From Cupriavidus taiwanensis LMG 19424 (lineage in GTDB: Bacteria; Pseudomonadota; Gammaproteobacteria; Burkholderiales; Burkholderiaceae): a stretch of DNA of 64,000 nucleotides. The stretch lies in assembly GCF_000069785.1 (NCBI RefSeq), contig NC_010529.1:310001-374000 (forward strand), written 5' to 3'. Below are positions 50,299-60,151 of the stretch, piece by piece (position 1 is the stretch's first letter; the number at the start of each line of letters is the position of its first letter). Both the position numbers and the translations under genes were made by a program. Below the pieces are notes generated by a model, which was not told where the DNA came from, ran no database searches, and saw nothing but the letters and a program-made list of their open reading frames with translations.

Positions 50299-50938
50299 AT
50301 GCTGATGCAACACACCGTCGGCCAGCTCAAGGCCCTCAAGCTCGACGGGATGGCGCGGGCCTTCGAGGAACAGTCTGCCCTGACCGCCAGTTCCAGCCTG
50401 CCGTTCGAAGAACGCTTCTCCATGCTGGTCGACCGGGAGATTGCTTGGCGCGACACCAGGCGCCTGGAGCGGCTGCTGCGCTCGGCCAAGCTCAAGCACA
50501 CCCAGGCATGCCTCGAGGATGTGGTCTATGACGGCAGTCGCGGCCTTGATCAGCGGCTGGTCGCTACCCTGGCCAGTTGCGACTGGATCCGCAACGCTCA
50601 GAGCCTCATCCTGACCGGGGCGACCGGTGCCGGCAAGTCCTGGTTGGCCTGTGCGTTTGCTCAGCAGGCCTGTCGACAGGGATTCTCTGCTCTCTATCTG
50701 CGGGTGCCTCGACTGTTCGAGGAACTGCAGATCGCCCACGGCGACGGGAGCTTTACGCGCCGCCTGGCGCAACTCGCACGCATCGATGTTCTGGTGCTGG
50801 ACGACTGGGGCCTACAGGAGCCTTCTGAAAGCGCTCGCGGCGATCTGCTGGAAGTTCTGGACGACCGCGTCGGTACCCGCTCGACCATCGTGACAAGCCA
50901 GCTCCCGATCGAGCATTGGCACCAGTGGTTGAATGATC
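50299..50938 (+). pseudogene. IS21 IstB helper ATPase, C-terminally truncated
   Basis: The ATP-binding helper of IS21 has its Walker [10 protein letters not shown] and Walker B VLVLDDWG. It ends at [10 protein letters not shown], where the IS66 copy 3 terminus GTAAGCGTGG begins; the C-terminal ~25 residues are gone. Confidence 0.85.
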
Positions 50939-51024
50939 GTAAGCGTGGCCCCAGCACCGTCTGTTCATGAAGAGCCATAGGCGGCAATCTGGTTCCCACC
51001 AGAATTTGGTGGGAACCAGAAGAA

Positions 51025-51387
51025 ATGGAAATCAAGGCGCGGGGTCGCCGGCGAGGCTCCAAGAACTACTCGAAGGAATTCCGCACGCAGGTCGTGGCGG
51101 AAACGCTGGACCCGGCAAGCTCACTGGCAGAAGTTGCGCGCTCGCATGGCCTGAACGCGAATCTCGTGTCGAAGTGGCGGCGGGATTATGAGCGAGCTGC
51201 GACGTCAGCATCCGAGCCTTCGGAATTATTCCTGCCCGTTCAGATAGCATCGCCGCCGAGGCCGGAGCCGATTGGATCGACCGGGCTCGTCATCGAATGT
51301 CGTGGCATGCGTGTGAGTTTCGAAGGCAAGCCCGAGCCTGATGTCCTGCAGCTCGTGCTGGCGAGCTTGCTGGGAGTGGGTTCGTGA
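51025..51387 (+). CDS. IS66 TnpA-like protein (element 3)
   Basis: The 120-residue protein has an IS3/IS66-type helix-turn-helix ([41 protein letters not shown] in its first half) and the late motif [17 protein letters not shown]. It overlaps tnpB by 4 bp. It appears intact. Confidence 0.85.
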   Translation: MEIKARGRRRGSKNYSKEFRTQVVAETLDPASSLAEVARSHGLNANLVSKWRRDYERAATSASEPSELFLPVQIASPPRPEPIGSTGLVIECRGMRVSFEGKPEPDVLQLVLASLLGVGS

Positions 51388-51776
51388 TGCCGGGCCTTCC
51401 CGCTGGAACGCGGGTGTGGCTGGCTGCTGGTGTGACCGATATGCGCTCTGGCTTCAACAGCCTGGCCGCGAAGGTGCAGACCGTGCTAGAGCGGGACCCG
51501 TTCAGCGGCCACGTGTTTGTGTTCCGTGGCCGACGAGGCGATCTGGTCAAGGTGCTTTGGTGGAGCGGTGATGGCATGTGTCTGCTGATGAAACGGCTTG
51601 AACGCGGCCGCTTCGTCTGGCCTCGTGCGGATGGAGGTGTCGTCAGCCTGAGCCAGGCGCAGCTCTCAATGCTGCTGGAAGGCATCGACTGGCGACTAGA
51701 TAGCGTCAAGCAGGACGGCCGGTCCAGCGACAATCATTTTGGCCGGTTGGCCGGGATGATTGTCGGTGAGTGTTAG
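51384..51776 (+). pseudogene. IS66 TnpB (element 3), 3' end altered by IS21 insertion
   Basis: The protein is normal up to [15 protein letters not shown] ([21 protein letters not shown] and [15 protein letters not shown] are the family signatures). The remaining residues run into the IS21 terminal repeat region, so the last residues are not native. TnpB may still fold. Confidence 0.75.
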
Positions 51777-52609
51777 GTCATGGTTGTCGCTCCGTTATCG
51801 ATGTCGCGGTGATTGTCGTTGTCGCTGGATGATTGTCGTCGGCGAGCAGACTGCTTGTCGCTTGCGGTGCGCCGACGGTAGCTTTCGACGTTCATTTCAA
51901 AGATCGTCGAATGGTGGACGAGTCGGTCAATCGCGGCGATGGTCATGCCGGGGTCAGGGAACACGTTGTCCCAGCCTGAGAACGGCTGGTTGGCCGTGAT
52001 CAGCAGACTGCGCCGCTCATAGCGCTCGGCGATCAGTTCGAATAGGACACTGGTTTCGGCCTGGTCCTTGCGGGCGTACGACAGGTCGTCCAGGATGATC
52101 AGGTCAAAGCGGTCGAGCTTGGCCAGGGCTGCAGGTAACTGCAGGCTCTGCCTGGCTGCCTGCAGCTTCTGGACGATCTCGCTGGTACGCGTGAACAGTA
52201 CCCTGTACCCAGCGTCGATCAGGGCATGCCCGATGGCCGATCCGAGGTGGCTCTTCCCACCGCCCGGCGGGCCGAAGATCAACACATTGGCACCTTTCTC
52301 CAGCCAGGAATCACCGCTCGCCAGTGCCATCACGTGCGCCTTGGAGACCATGGGCACAGCACTGAAGTCGAAGGCAGCCAGCGTCTTGGTTGGATCCAGG
52401 CGGGATTCGGTTCGGTGTCGTTCGATACGCCGCTTGGCCCGTTCGGCCAGTTCGTGTTCGAGCAAGGCGCCAAGCAGCCGGGTTGCCTGCCAGCTTTCCT
52501 TGTCGGCGCGCTGTGCGAACTCTGGCCAGAGCCGGCCAATGGTGGGCAGGCGCAGTTCGTTGAGCATCAACGTCAGGCGGGCGGCATCAATTGGGAGCGG
52601 CGCGTTCAT
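51773..52609 (-). CDS. IS21 IstB helper ATPase (element 3)
   Basis: The product (278 residues from the ATG at 52609) has Walker [19 protein letters not shown], Walker [10 protein letters not shown] and sensor motif [12 protein letters not shown]. Its ATG overlaps the istA stop (ATGA), the classical istAB coupling. The tail after MNVESYRRR is Asp/Ser rich and runs into the IS end. Confidence 0.9.
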   Translation of the reverse strand: MNAPLPIDAARLTLMLNELRLPTIGRLWPEFAQRADKESWQATRLLGALLEHELAERAKRRIERHRTESRLDPTKTLAAFDFSAVPMVSKAHVMALASGDSWLEKGANVLIFGPPGGGKSHLGSAIGHALIDAGYRVLFTRTSEIVQKLQAARQSLQLPAALAKLDRFDLIILDDLSYARKDQAETSVLFELIAERYERRSLLITANQPFSGWDNVFPDPGMTIAAIDRLVHHSTIFEMNVESYRRRTASDKQSARRRQSSSDNDNHRDIDNGATTMT

Positions 52610-54105
52610 GCTGCGACCCCCTGGCCCAGCAGGGCGTCGTAGCAACTGGTCGCCGGCATCTGGACATGGATGACGGGGTGATCGGCTTGCCGCGGCGAGA
52701 ACTCCTCGCGCAGCGCTTCCAGATCCGGCAGATCACCATCGCCCAACATGGCTTCCAGGCGCACGGCCAGCACGGCTTCGATACCGTCCATGGCCGCCAG
52801 CTCAAGCAGGCCAACCATCGTCTTGCACGCGTCGCGTTGCGACAGCCGGGCATCAAGCTGCTCCCAGGTTCGCCGATAGGCCTCCCGAGGGAACAGATCG
52901 TCCCGGAACGCCAGGCCCTTGAAGGCCTGCGGCTTACGTTTGAGCCCCTCAATGAAGTGCCGATAGTCGATAGCGCGGCGGGTGCTGTGCGCGGCGTGGG
53001 AGCCCCGAGGAGTGCTGAACACCATGGCTCCGGACAGGTAGCAGTCCAGTCGGTCGCCGTACACACGCACCTTCAGACGGTGACCAATCAGGCGGGACGG
53101 CGCGCTGTAGAGGATGCCGCGCACGGTGAATGTGCTGCAACGGGTGACACGCGCTTCCTCTTCGGCAAAGTCCGTCGTGCGCCGGGGAGGCAGGTCCGTC
53201 AACTGCTCGCGCTCGAGACGGAACGCCGCTGCATGACGCCGGTTACGACGCATCACGACCTCGCGCAGGAGCGCCTCATAGGCGGCTCGATCCTCGAAGT
53301 CCCGGTGGCCGCGCAGCATCAGTGCCTGGTCGACAGCCTCCTTCAGATAGCGGTGGGATGATTCCACACTGCCGTTCTCGTGGCCCAGGCCGCGGTTGTT
53401 ACGGGTGCCGGTCATCCCATAGTGGTCCAGCAGGGCTTCGTAGCGCGTTGTGAAGTCCTCCTGCTCCTTCAGGTTCTTGAACGCCGCCGAGAGGCTGTCG
53501 GTGCGATGTTCTCGCGGGCAGCCGCCGGCCTGCCAGAGCGCGTTCTGCAAGCCCGAGGACAGCGCCTCGAAGCTCTCTCCGCCTTCAACCACTTGGGCGT
53601 ACTCCCAGCGCGAGAACGCGAACACGAAGTGATACAGGCGGTGAGGGAATGGAACGCCGGAGATGGTGATGCCCAGCGCCTGCATATCGGTGAAGTCCGA
53701 CAGTGCCCGGATCCCCGGCGCGTGTTCCTGTGGGAAGAAGACTTCTTTGGCCGGTCCAGACACAGCCCGCCACTTGCTGATGCGCCGTTCGAGCGTGCGG
53801 CGCATGCTGTCAGGGTATTGGTCGGGATGGTCGTCCTGGAGCTTGCGCAGAATGGTGATGGCTTGCAGGCGCGGCTCGCTAGCAAGCATCGGCACGACCT
53901 CGGTGTCCCAGACCTCGACGAATGGATCGGGCCGCGAGCGCCAGTAACGGCGGGGCTTCTGCGAAGGCAGTTGGCTATCACGTTCGATACGCCGGGCACT
54001 GCGCACACTGATGCCGGCCTTGGCAGCGGCAATCTCCTGGGTATGCTGTTTGCGTTTGGACATGTAGAGGCTAACCTGTTGGTCGGTAATACGGGTTCCA
54101 GACAT
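52606..54105 (-). CDS. IS21 IstA transposase (element 3)
   Basis: The 499-residue DDE recombinase has an N-terminal helix-turn-helix (HTQEIAAAKAGISVRSARRIER), an rve core (first Asp in ALSDFTDMQ, a second region with HRTDSLSAAF and the Glu in ENGSVESSHRYLKEAV), and the usual C-terminal domain. It appears complete, so this IS21 element is a candidate for activity. Confidence 0.9.
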   Translation of the reverse strand: MSGTRITDQQVSLYMSKRKQHTQEIAAAKAGISVRSARRIERDSQLPSQKPRRYWRSRPDPFVEVWDTEVVPMLASEPRLQAITILRKLQDDHPDQYPDSMRRTLERRISKWRAVSGPAKEVFFPQEHAPGIRALSDFTDMQALGITISGVPFPHRLYHFVFAFSRWEYAQVVEGGESFEALSSGLQNALWQAGGCPREHRTDSLSAAFKNLKEQEDFTTRYEALLDHYGMTGTRNNRGLGHENGSVESSHRYLKEAVDQALMLRGHRDFEDRAAYEALLREVVMRRNRRHAAAFRLEREQLTDLPPRRTTDFAEEEARVTRCSTFTVRGILYSAPSRLIGHRLKVRVYGDRLDCYLSGAMVFSTPRGSHAAHSTRRAIDYRHFIEGLKRKPQAFKGLAFRDDLFPREAYRRTWEQLDARLSQRDACKTMVGLLELAAMDGIEAVLAVRLEAMLGDGDLPDLEALREEFSPRQADHPVIHVQMPATSCYDALLGQGVAA

Positions 54106-54334
54106 GGACTGACCGCTTATTGATGCGATCAGCCATCGTAGAACCCGGCCAACTCGGCGCCGCCGGTGGCGGAAACTCTCCGGCGGCTACGCCGCCTCCG
54201 AGTTCCCGCCACCGGCCAAGATGTTTGTCGCTACGCCGGACAAAATGATTGTCGCCGCCCAGGCGACAGCCGGTGCGCACGGCGGAGCCGATCTCGGCGT
54301 TGTAAACCTGAGTGCCGGCGCGTAGACTGCTGGC

Positions 54335-55906
54335 ATGACGACGGCGAACGCGTACCCGGACGACATCGAAGCGCTCAAAGCCCTCTTGCTGGAGCGCGAT
54401 GCCCGCATCGGGCATCTGCAAGACGTGGTCGAATCGCAGAAGGCAGCGACGGCAACGGACAAGGCGGAGATCGAGCATCTCAAGTTGCTGATTGCAAAGC
54501 TGCGCCGCATGCAGTTCGGCCGTCGCTCGGAGAAGCTGGACCGCCAGATCGAACAGCTCGAACTTCGCCTAGAAGAACTCGAGGCCGACGAAGGTGCCGC
54601 ACCCATCGAGATCCACAGGACGCCGCGTACGGCACCGGAACAGGTACAACGTAAGCCGTTGCCAGAACACCTGCCGCGCGAGTTCCAGACTCATTGGCCC
54701 GAATCACGTGATACCTGCACGGCATGCGGTGCGCCGATGAAGCAGCTTGGCGAGGATGTCTCCGAACAGCTCGAATATGTGCCAGCGAGCTTCCGGGTCA
54801 TCCGGCATGTGCGACCCAAGCTGGCGTGTTCATGCTGCGATCACATCGCCCAGGCTGCTGCGCCGAGCCGCCCCATCGAGCGAGGCATGGCTGGCCCGGG
54901 ACTGCTGGCCCACGTGCTGGTCGCGAAGTTCGCGGATCACCTGCCGCTCTACCGACAGTCGGTGATCTATGCGCGTGAAGGCGTCGAGCTGGATCGCTCG
55001 TTGCTGGCGAAGTGGGTTGGTCACAGTGCGGCGCTGCTGCAACCACTCGTCGACACACTGCGTCGACACGTCATGGCGGCGACGAAGCTCCATGCCGACG
55101 ATACGCCAGTGCCGGTGCTCGCGCCAGGCAATGGCAAGACTAAAACTGGACGCTTGTGGGTGTATGTGCGTGACGACCGGACGTCGGGCGATGCTACTCC
55201 GCCGGCCGTCTGGTTTGCCTATACGCCGGACCGCAAGGGCATCCACCCGCAGCAGCATCTTGAATCGTTCAACGGGACGTTGCAGGCCGATGCCTACGGC
55301 GGCTACCAGGCGATCTACGAAACGGGACGGGTTGCCGAAGCAGCGTGCTGGGCCCATGCCCGGCGGCAGTTCTACGAATTGTATGCAGCTCGCCCCAATT
55401 CCTTGAATACCGAGGCCCTGGAACGCATCGGCGCGCTCTACAAGATCGAAGAGCAGATCCGGGGCAAACCACCCGATGTGCGCCAGGCGTATCGACAGGC
55501 GCAAGCGCGTCCACTACTCGATCAACTCCACGCGTGGCTGAGAGCCACGTTGGAGACGCTCTCGCGCAAATCTGACACGAGTCGAGCGATCCTGTACGCA
55601 CTGAACCGGTGGGAGGCGCTCACGCGCTATTGCGACGACGGACGACTGGAGATCGACAACCTGCCGGTCGAACGTGCGCTGCGCGGGGTGGCCATCGGAA
55701 GACGTAATTACCTGTTCGCGGGTGCTGACTCAGGTGGGGAACGCGCCGCTGCAATTTACAGCCTGATCGGCACGGCAAAACTCAACGGCGTCGATCCCGA
55801 GGCTTACCTACGCTTCGTGCTCGCACGCATCGCGGATCACCCGATCAACCGCGTCGACGAACTCATGCCGTGGGTCGTCACTGAGCAACTGGTTACGCCA
55901 GCGTAA
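54335..55906 (+). CDS. IS66 transposase TnpC (element 3)
   Basis: The 523-residue protein has an N-terminal coiled coil ([18 protein letters not shown]), the CTACGAPM and CSCCDHI zinc motifs, core segments [11 protein letters not shown] and [13 protein letters not shown], and the C-terminal [22 protein letters not shown] with the Glu. It is complete and belongs to the same element as the tnpA/tnpB genes at 51.0-51.8 kb. Confidence 0.9.
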   Translation: MTTANAYPDDIEALKALLLERDARIGHLQDVVESQKAATATDKAEIEHLKLLIAKLRRMQFGRRSEKLDRQIEQLELRLEELEADEGAAPIEIHRTPRTAPEQVQRKPLPEHLPREFQTHWPESRDTCTACGAPMKQLGEDVSEQLEYVPASFRVIRHVRPKLACSCCDHIAQAAAPSRPIERGMAGPGLLAHVLVAKFADHLPLYRQSVIYAREGVELDRSLLAKWVGHSAALLQPLVDTLRRHVMAATKLHADDTPVPVLAPGNGKTKTGRLWVYVRDDRTSGDATPPAVWFAYTPDRKGIHPQQHLESFNGTLQADAYGGYQAIYETGRVAEAACWAHARRQFYELYAARPNSLNTEALERIGALYKIEEQIRGKPPDVRQAYRQAQARPLLDQLHAWLRATLETLSRKSDTSRAILYALNRWEALTRYCDDGRLEIDNLPVERALRGVAIGRRNYLFAGADSGGERAAAIYSLIGTAKLNGVDPEAYLRFVLARIADHPINRVDELMPWVVTEQLVTPA

Positions 55907-55945
55907 CTGCTGCGGCCGTCAAGACGGTACTGGCTACTCGCTTAC

Positions 55946-56490
55946 CTACTAGCTGCGGCGGAAGCAAATGTTCTGCAATGACGGCTGGCAGGCGCTTCAT
56001 CACGGTGCCGCCCAGCGGCAGGCTTATGTCGAACTCTATAAGAAATGCACGTTCTAGTAGTGCCCAGCCTGTCGCGAATAATCGAATCCCTAACACGGTG
56101 CAATGCCAATAGAACTTGTTGCGACTCCGTTCGCTGTGTGACAAACCGCATAGAGGGTTGTGACGCCTCCTCGCAGATCGCCTCGGGGCATCGTTTATCT
56201 GCGATTCACATGTGTTGCTCCTACCAGCCAGCCTAGCGTCTGAGCCACATCGCTGCTCGGAGCCTCTACGCAACACCTCGCGATATTGCCCACTGTCGGA
56301 CTACATTGTCAGAGCACCTTCGCACGCCGCCGTTGCCAGCAACACGCGCGCTCCCAGCCTACCGCCGGTCGCACGGCGGGTCCGCTACCGTGGAATCAAG
56401 ACTCGTGGTTGGACAATGATGAAACGAATGCATTGCGCCCGATATACCGAGCCTCATGCTTCGCAAGCGCACCCAACCAGCTATTGTAAG
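55946..56490. other. Unassigned region
   Basis: About 545 bp after the IS66 end in which I see no gene, RNA or clear repeat. Confidence 0.4.
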
Positions 56491-56905
56491 TGGGGACTGT
56501 GTCCGGCTTTTCAGGGGGTCGCTCCATTCGTGGAGCCGCCTCAAGCATTCCCTTATTGACTGCAGGGCCAACGCCGGCCGCAGTCCCACAGCCAGAGGCT
56601 GGCACTGGCCGTCACCGATACGGCATACACGCTGACACTCCCGACGTGCCAACGTTTAGCGAAGCTGGACAGAAGGACTACGCTATAACCAAACTGATTT
56701 CCCTGGGCTGAGCCGAAGGGATCCTCGCCAAAGCTGATCGAAAGCTTCAGGCCGACCTGCAGAAGCGTGTGCAGAGCGCGGATTGGACGTAGCGAATCGG
56801 GGAAGCTTCCAATGCAGCTGGGGTCGCCTCCCGAACGGCGCGTACATAGCTTCAATGAGTTCTCTCAGAAGTTTGTTTTGACAGATTGCCTCCCCCAACT
56901 CCAAT
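56491..56905 (+). pseudogene. Bug/TctC-type periplasmic substrate receptor, decayed fragment
   Basis: Segments in changing plus-strand frames resemble the C-terminal half of a tripartite tricarboxylate (Bug/TctC) receptor: LALAVTDTAYT, PDVPTFSEAGQKDYAITK, then LQADLQKRVQSADW and FNEFSQKF. Stops and frameshifts interrupt it. These receptors are very numerous in Cupriavidus and Ralstonia, which supports the host assignment. Confidence 0.6.
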
Positions 56906-56916
56906 CGTGCCGCTGC

Positions 56917-58383
56917 TTATGGGCAATTGCCAATCACATAGTATCCGGCGGCTGTCTCAGCCAGAGTGTTGATATAGAAAAGATTATTTAATCCCATGCT
57001 TTGGTTCGAGCCATTCGCGTAAGCCCCCCCCCCGACATCGTGTGCCCGACCGGCTTGCACGTGCGCATAGTTTGTGCCGGTGGTCGCCGTACAAGAAAAA
57101 CTCGTCTTTGTTGTTGCCGAGATAGCAGCAGATTGCTGGCTTTCCCCTGCTGTGCCGTCGATCGCCGTCACAGTGTAGCTGTACGTAGTACCCGCTATCA
57201 AGTCCAAATCGGTGTAGCTCGTCGACGTGCTCGAGCCCACCTTCGTGCCATTGCGGTAAAGGTTGTAGCTGTTGGCGTTTGTTACGGCATTCCACGACAG
57301 CGATATTGTGTTGAGGGTCGTCCCGGCGACCGCCAGCCCAGTCGGCGACGAACCCGCCTGTCCAGACCCGCTTCCAGCACGCAAATTGTTCTTAACCCAG
57401 AAGTCCATCACGAAGTCAGGGTAGTTGATATGCGTGGCATCGACATAGTTGGTGTTGTTGCCGCCAGTTCCAGCGGGCCATGCGTGTGCCATGCCCGCGA
57501 CCGATATTTCGTGGGTGCGCACTTTGCCATTGCTATCGATATAAGGGGTGTTTGTGCCGCCCCCTGCTATCGATACCTTAGATCCCTGGGTGAAGCTGCC
57601 GCCGTAGAGCTGGCGGAAGGCCGAGGCTGCTATCGGGCCATATGCCGGCGCCACCGTGTAGTCCGAGGTTCCCCATACGGCGCCGGCAATCTGGCTGGTG
57701 AACTTACCCACGTTGGATCCGGCCCATTGCTTACATTTATTGCCTGCCGTCGTCGCGGTATAGCCACTAGGTACGAAGCCGATCTGGGCCGTCGTGGTTC
57801 CCGGCGTCGGACCGGCATTGATGCCAACGCCGGCAAAAATGTCCGGGGCGATGCAGCCCAGGACCATGCTCATGCCGCCTCCAGAGGATAGGCCCGCCAC
57901 GTATACCTGATTGGGATCGATCGCATACTGGGCATTGGCAACAAAGCGGTTGACTAGATCCAGCAGTACGCCCACGTGTCCAGCGGTTCGGCTTGGCGAC
58001 GCATTCGCATAGTCCCAGCAATGCTTGAAGTACACGTTGCCGCTTGCGTTAGGCGCAAGAATGACAGCACCGTATTGATCGCCAATCGATTTCCAGTTGA
58101 ACCCGGTCCCACTGGCATTATTGATCACGTCGCCGGAGGCAGTCTGCAAGCATCCGTGTAGCACTAGAACTAGAGCTCGCTTGCCATTGGGCGTGGAAGG
58201 CTGGCTCGCCGGCCAATAGAAATAGCCGGTCAGGTTTCCACCATTGACGGCATCCGATGCCCACGTCTGCTCGCTACTCCACGCTCCGGGACCCGCCGTC
58301 GCTGCATGCAGCGAAAACGCTCCCAGCATCGTCGCAAGAGTGACTAACCCGGTCGCGAAGTATCGCCAACGCTTTCTCAGCAT
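56917..58383 (-). CDS. Extracellular poly(3-hydroxybutyrate) depolymerase
   Basis: This secreted esterase would hydrolyse extracellular PHB. The 488-residue product has a signal peptide (MLRKRWRYFATGLVTLATML, then GAFSLHAATA), a catalytic esterase domain with the lipase box GLSSG and a His in AGMAHAWPAG, a fibronectin type III linker (PTGLAVAGTTLNTISLSWN), and a C-terminal substrate-binding domain (NYAHVQAGRAHDVGGGAY to YYVIGNCP). The start at 58383 follows GGGAGAC; the frame is open upstream to 58470, but that would mask the signal peptide. It stands alone between IS-rich segments. Confidence 0.9.
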   Translation of the reverse strand: MLRKRWRYFATGLVTLATMLGAFSLHAATAGPGAWSSEQTWASDAVNGGNLTGYFYWPASQPSTPNGKRALVLVLHGCLQTASGDVINNASGTGFNWKSIGDQYGAVILAPNASGNVYFKHCWDYANASPSRTAGHVGVLLDLVNRFVANAQYAIDPNQVYVAGLSSGGGMSMVLGCIAPDIFAGVGINAGPTPGTTTAQIGFVPSGYTATTAGNKCKQWAGSNVGKFTSQIAGAVWGTSDYTVAPAYGPIAASAFRQLYGGSFTQGSKVSIAGGGTNTPYIDSNGKVRTHEISVAGMAHAWPAGTGGNNTNYVDATHINYPDFVMDFWVKNNLRAGSGSGQAGSSPTGLAVAGTTLNTISLSWNAVTNANSYNLYRNGTKVGSSTSTSYTDLDLIAGTTYSYTVTAIDGTAGESQQSAAISATTKTSFSCTATTGTNYAHVQAGRAHDVGGGAYANGSNQSMGLNNLFYINTLAETAAGYYVIGNCP

Positions 58384-58677
58384 AGTGTCTCCCTTTTTTG
58401 ATTTCTTCGAGTCACAGCAATGCCCTGACCCAAGGGGTCTGCAACAAGCCGGTTCGCACTTTAAGGACAACTGCTTAATTTATGACAGGCTTTCGCTCCG
58501 CCTTTAACATGATACATGATTCATGTTTCATACTAGGAAGGGCATCGAGGCAAAGTCAACCACTCGTTTACACTTAGTTCAATGGTTCGCAGCCCCGACA
58601 GACCATGGACACCAGCGCGTGAATCGCACCCACCATTGAATCAGACGATATCCATGGCGGAGTAAGCAGGCTAGGGG

Positions 58678-60151
58678 CATCCCCTTATACGGAAGTAGGA
58701 CCGTCTCCGCGGCGAGGCTTGGAGCTTGAAGTCCCGGGAATTTCGAGGTAAGGGGGTTGTTAACTTCGCCAGACTCGCGTTTACTCTCGGATTTTCGCGC
58801 AGCAATGAGCAACGAGTCGGGGGCATGGGTGGACGAGGAATTCGAGAGTCTGGATCTTGGTGATCCGGGGCGGGATCGGCGCGCCAAGGAGCTGCTCAAG
58901 CGGTTTGCGGCTCTGCCGACGGCGAGCATCCCCGGCGCATGCGATGACTGGTCGCAAACCATCGCGGCATATCGGTTTCTCGGCAATGAGCAGATCGATT
59001 GGCGGGACGTAATGCAGCCGCATTGGGAGCGCACTGCAGCGAGGGCCGCGCAGTTTCCGGTGGTGCTGTGCATCGCTGATACAACCGAATTGAACTTTAA
59101 TGGCCAGGAGATCGACGGGCTGGGTCCGTTGACCTATGAAGCCCAGCGGGGCATGTTTTTGCATCCGACCTACGCGGTGACGCCTGACCGCGAGCCGCTG
59201 GGGGTGATCGATGCCTGGATGTGGGCTCGGGAGCCCAAGGACGCCGATGGCAACCGGGGCGGGATCAAGGAAAGCGTACGCTGGATTGAAGGATATGAAC
59301 GGGTTGCGGAGCAAGCCGCGCTATTGCCGCAGACACGGCTGGTGTATGTGACAGACCGCGAGGGTGATATTGCCGAGTTGATGGCGCGCGCCCAGGAACT
59401 TGGCCAACCGGCCGACTGGTTGATCCGCAGCCAACACAACCGCAACCTGGCCGAGGGCGGCAAGTTGTGGGATAGCGTCGACGCCAGCCCGGTACTCGGG
59501 GAAATCACCTTTATCTTGCCAGGGCGAGCAGGCCAGAAGGCGCGCGAGGTCAAACAGGAACTACGCGCCCAGCGTATGAAGCTGCCGGGTCTGGTCGGAG
59601 CGGAGTTCACCTGTGTGGCGGCAAGGGAGATCGAAGCGCCCGCAGGCGTCAAGCCAGTGGTTTGGCGATTGGTGACGAACCGAGAAGCGCAGGACGCTGA
59701 TGCGGTCAACGAACTTGTTGAATGGTATCGGGCAAGGTGGGAGATCGAGATGTTCTTCCATGTCCTGAAGACCGGCTGCAAGGTCGAGGCGCTACAGCTA
59801 TCGCACATGGATCGTGTGGAGCGGGCCTTGGCGTTGTATATGGTGGTGGCATGGCGCATTGCCCGCTTGATGCGGTTGGGCAGAACCTGTCCGGATCTGG
59901 ATGCGTCGCTGTTCTTCGATGCCGACGAGATTCGGGGGGCATACGTGCTCTCCAAGAAAGCTCGCCCGAAGACACCGGTCACACTCAATCAGATGATTCG
60001 GTTGGTTGCTTCCCTGGGCGGGTTCCTTGGGCGGAAGAACGATGGCGAGCCCGGCGCCAAGACGATCTGGATCGGCATGCAGCGAACCATGGACGCCGCG
60101 CTCACTATTCAAACACTGAGGGAAGAGTCATGACTTCCGTATAAGGAAATG
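58678..60151 (+). mobile_element. IS4-family (IS50-like) element, copy 2
   Basis: The same 19-bp ends as copy 1 bound 1474 bp of nearly identical DNA; I noticed one silent difference (CTG versus TTG near 59867). The right end lies in the second IS5-like transposase gene, but the left flank (GGCTAGGGG) does not repeat the right flank (GGTTGTAGG). The expected 9-bp duplication is therefore absent, pointing to recombination or an adjacent deletion. Confidence 0.9.
58805..60133 (+). CDS. IS4-family (IS50-like) transposase, copy 2
   Basis: The protein is identical to that of copy 1 (442 residues from the ATG at 58805), with the same catalytic segments (CIADTTELNF, YVTDREGDIAELM, YRARWEIEMFF). Two identical transposase genes imply recent transposition or duplication and possible current activity. 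Confidence 0.9.
   Translation: MSNESGAWVDEEFESLDLGDPGRDRRAKELLKRFAALPTASIPGACDDWSQTIAAYRFLGNEQIDWRDVMQPHWERTAARAAQFPVVLCIADTTELNFNGQEIDGLGPLTYEAQRGMFLHPTYAVTPDREPLGVIDAWMWAREPKDADGNRGGIKESVRWIEGYERVAEQAALLPQTRLVYVTDREGDIAELMARAQELGQPADWLIRSQHNRNLAEGGKLWDSVDASPVLGEITFILPGRAGQKAREVKQELRAQRMKLPGLVGAEFTCVAAREIEAPAGVKPVVWRLVTNREAQDADAVNELVEWYRARWEIEMFFHVLKTGCKVEALQLSHMDRVERALALYMVVAWRIARLMRLGRTCPDLDASLFFDADEIRGAYVLSKKARPKTPVTLNQMIRLVASLGGFLGRKNDGEPGAKTIWIGMQRTMDAALTIQTLREES

Larger units (their letters stand above)
49636..50938 (+). mobile_element. IS21-family remnant 2, both ends lost
   Basis: It retains the 3' part of istA and most of istB. The left side was replaced by IS66 copy 2 (and then IS50-like copy 1), the right side by IS66 copy 3 at 50939. 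Confidence 0.82.
51724..54266 (-). mobile_element. IS21-family element 3, apparently complete, nested in IS66
   Basis: Both ends carry the CGACAATCATTTTG(G/T)CCGG repeat, with several further TGATTGTCG-type repeats inside each end, as usual for IS21. It carries istA and istB on the minus strand. It separates IS66 tnpB from tnpC. Confidence 0.82.
50939..55945 (+). mobile_element. IS66-family element 3, carrying a nested IS21 element
   Basis: The ends GTAAGCGTGGCCCCAGCACCGTC-type (50939) and, reversed, GTAAGCGAGTAGCCAGTACC (55945) match well. It belongs to a different IS66 subgroup from copies 1 and 2. An IS21 element sits between tnpB and tnpC. The flanking 8-bp sequences (GAATGATC and CTACTAGC) differ, so the outer junctions were rearranged. 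Confidence 0.82.
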
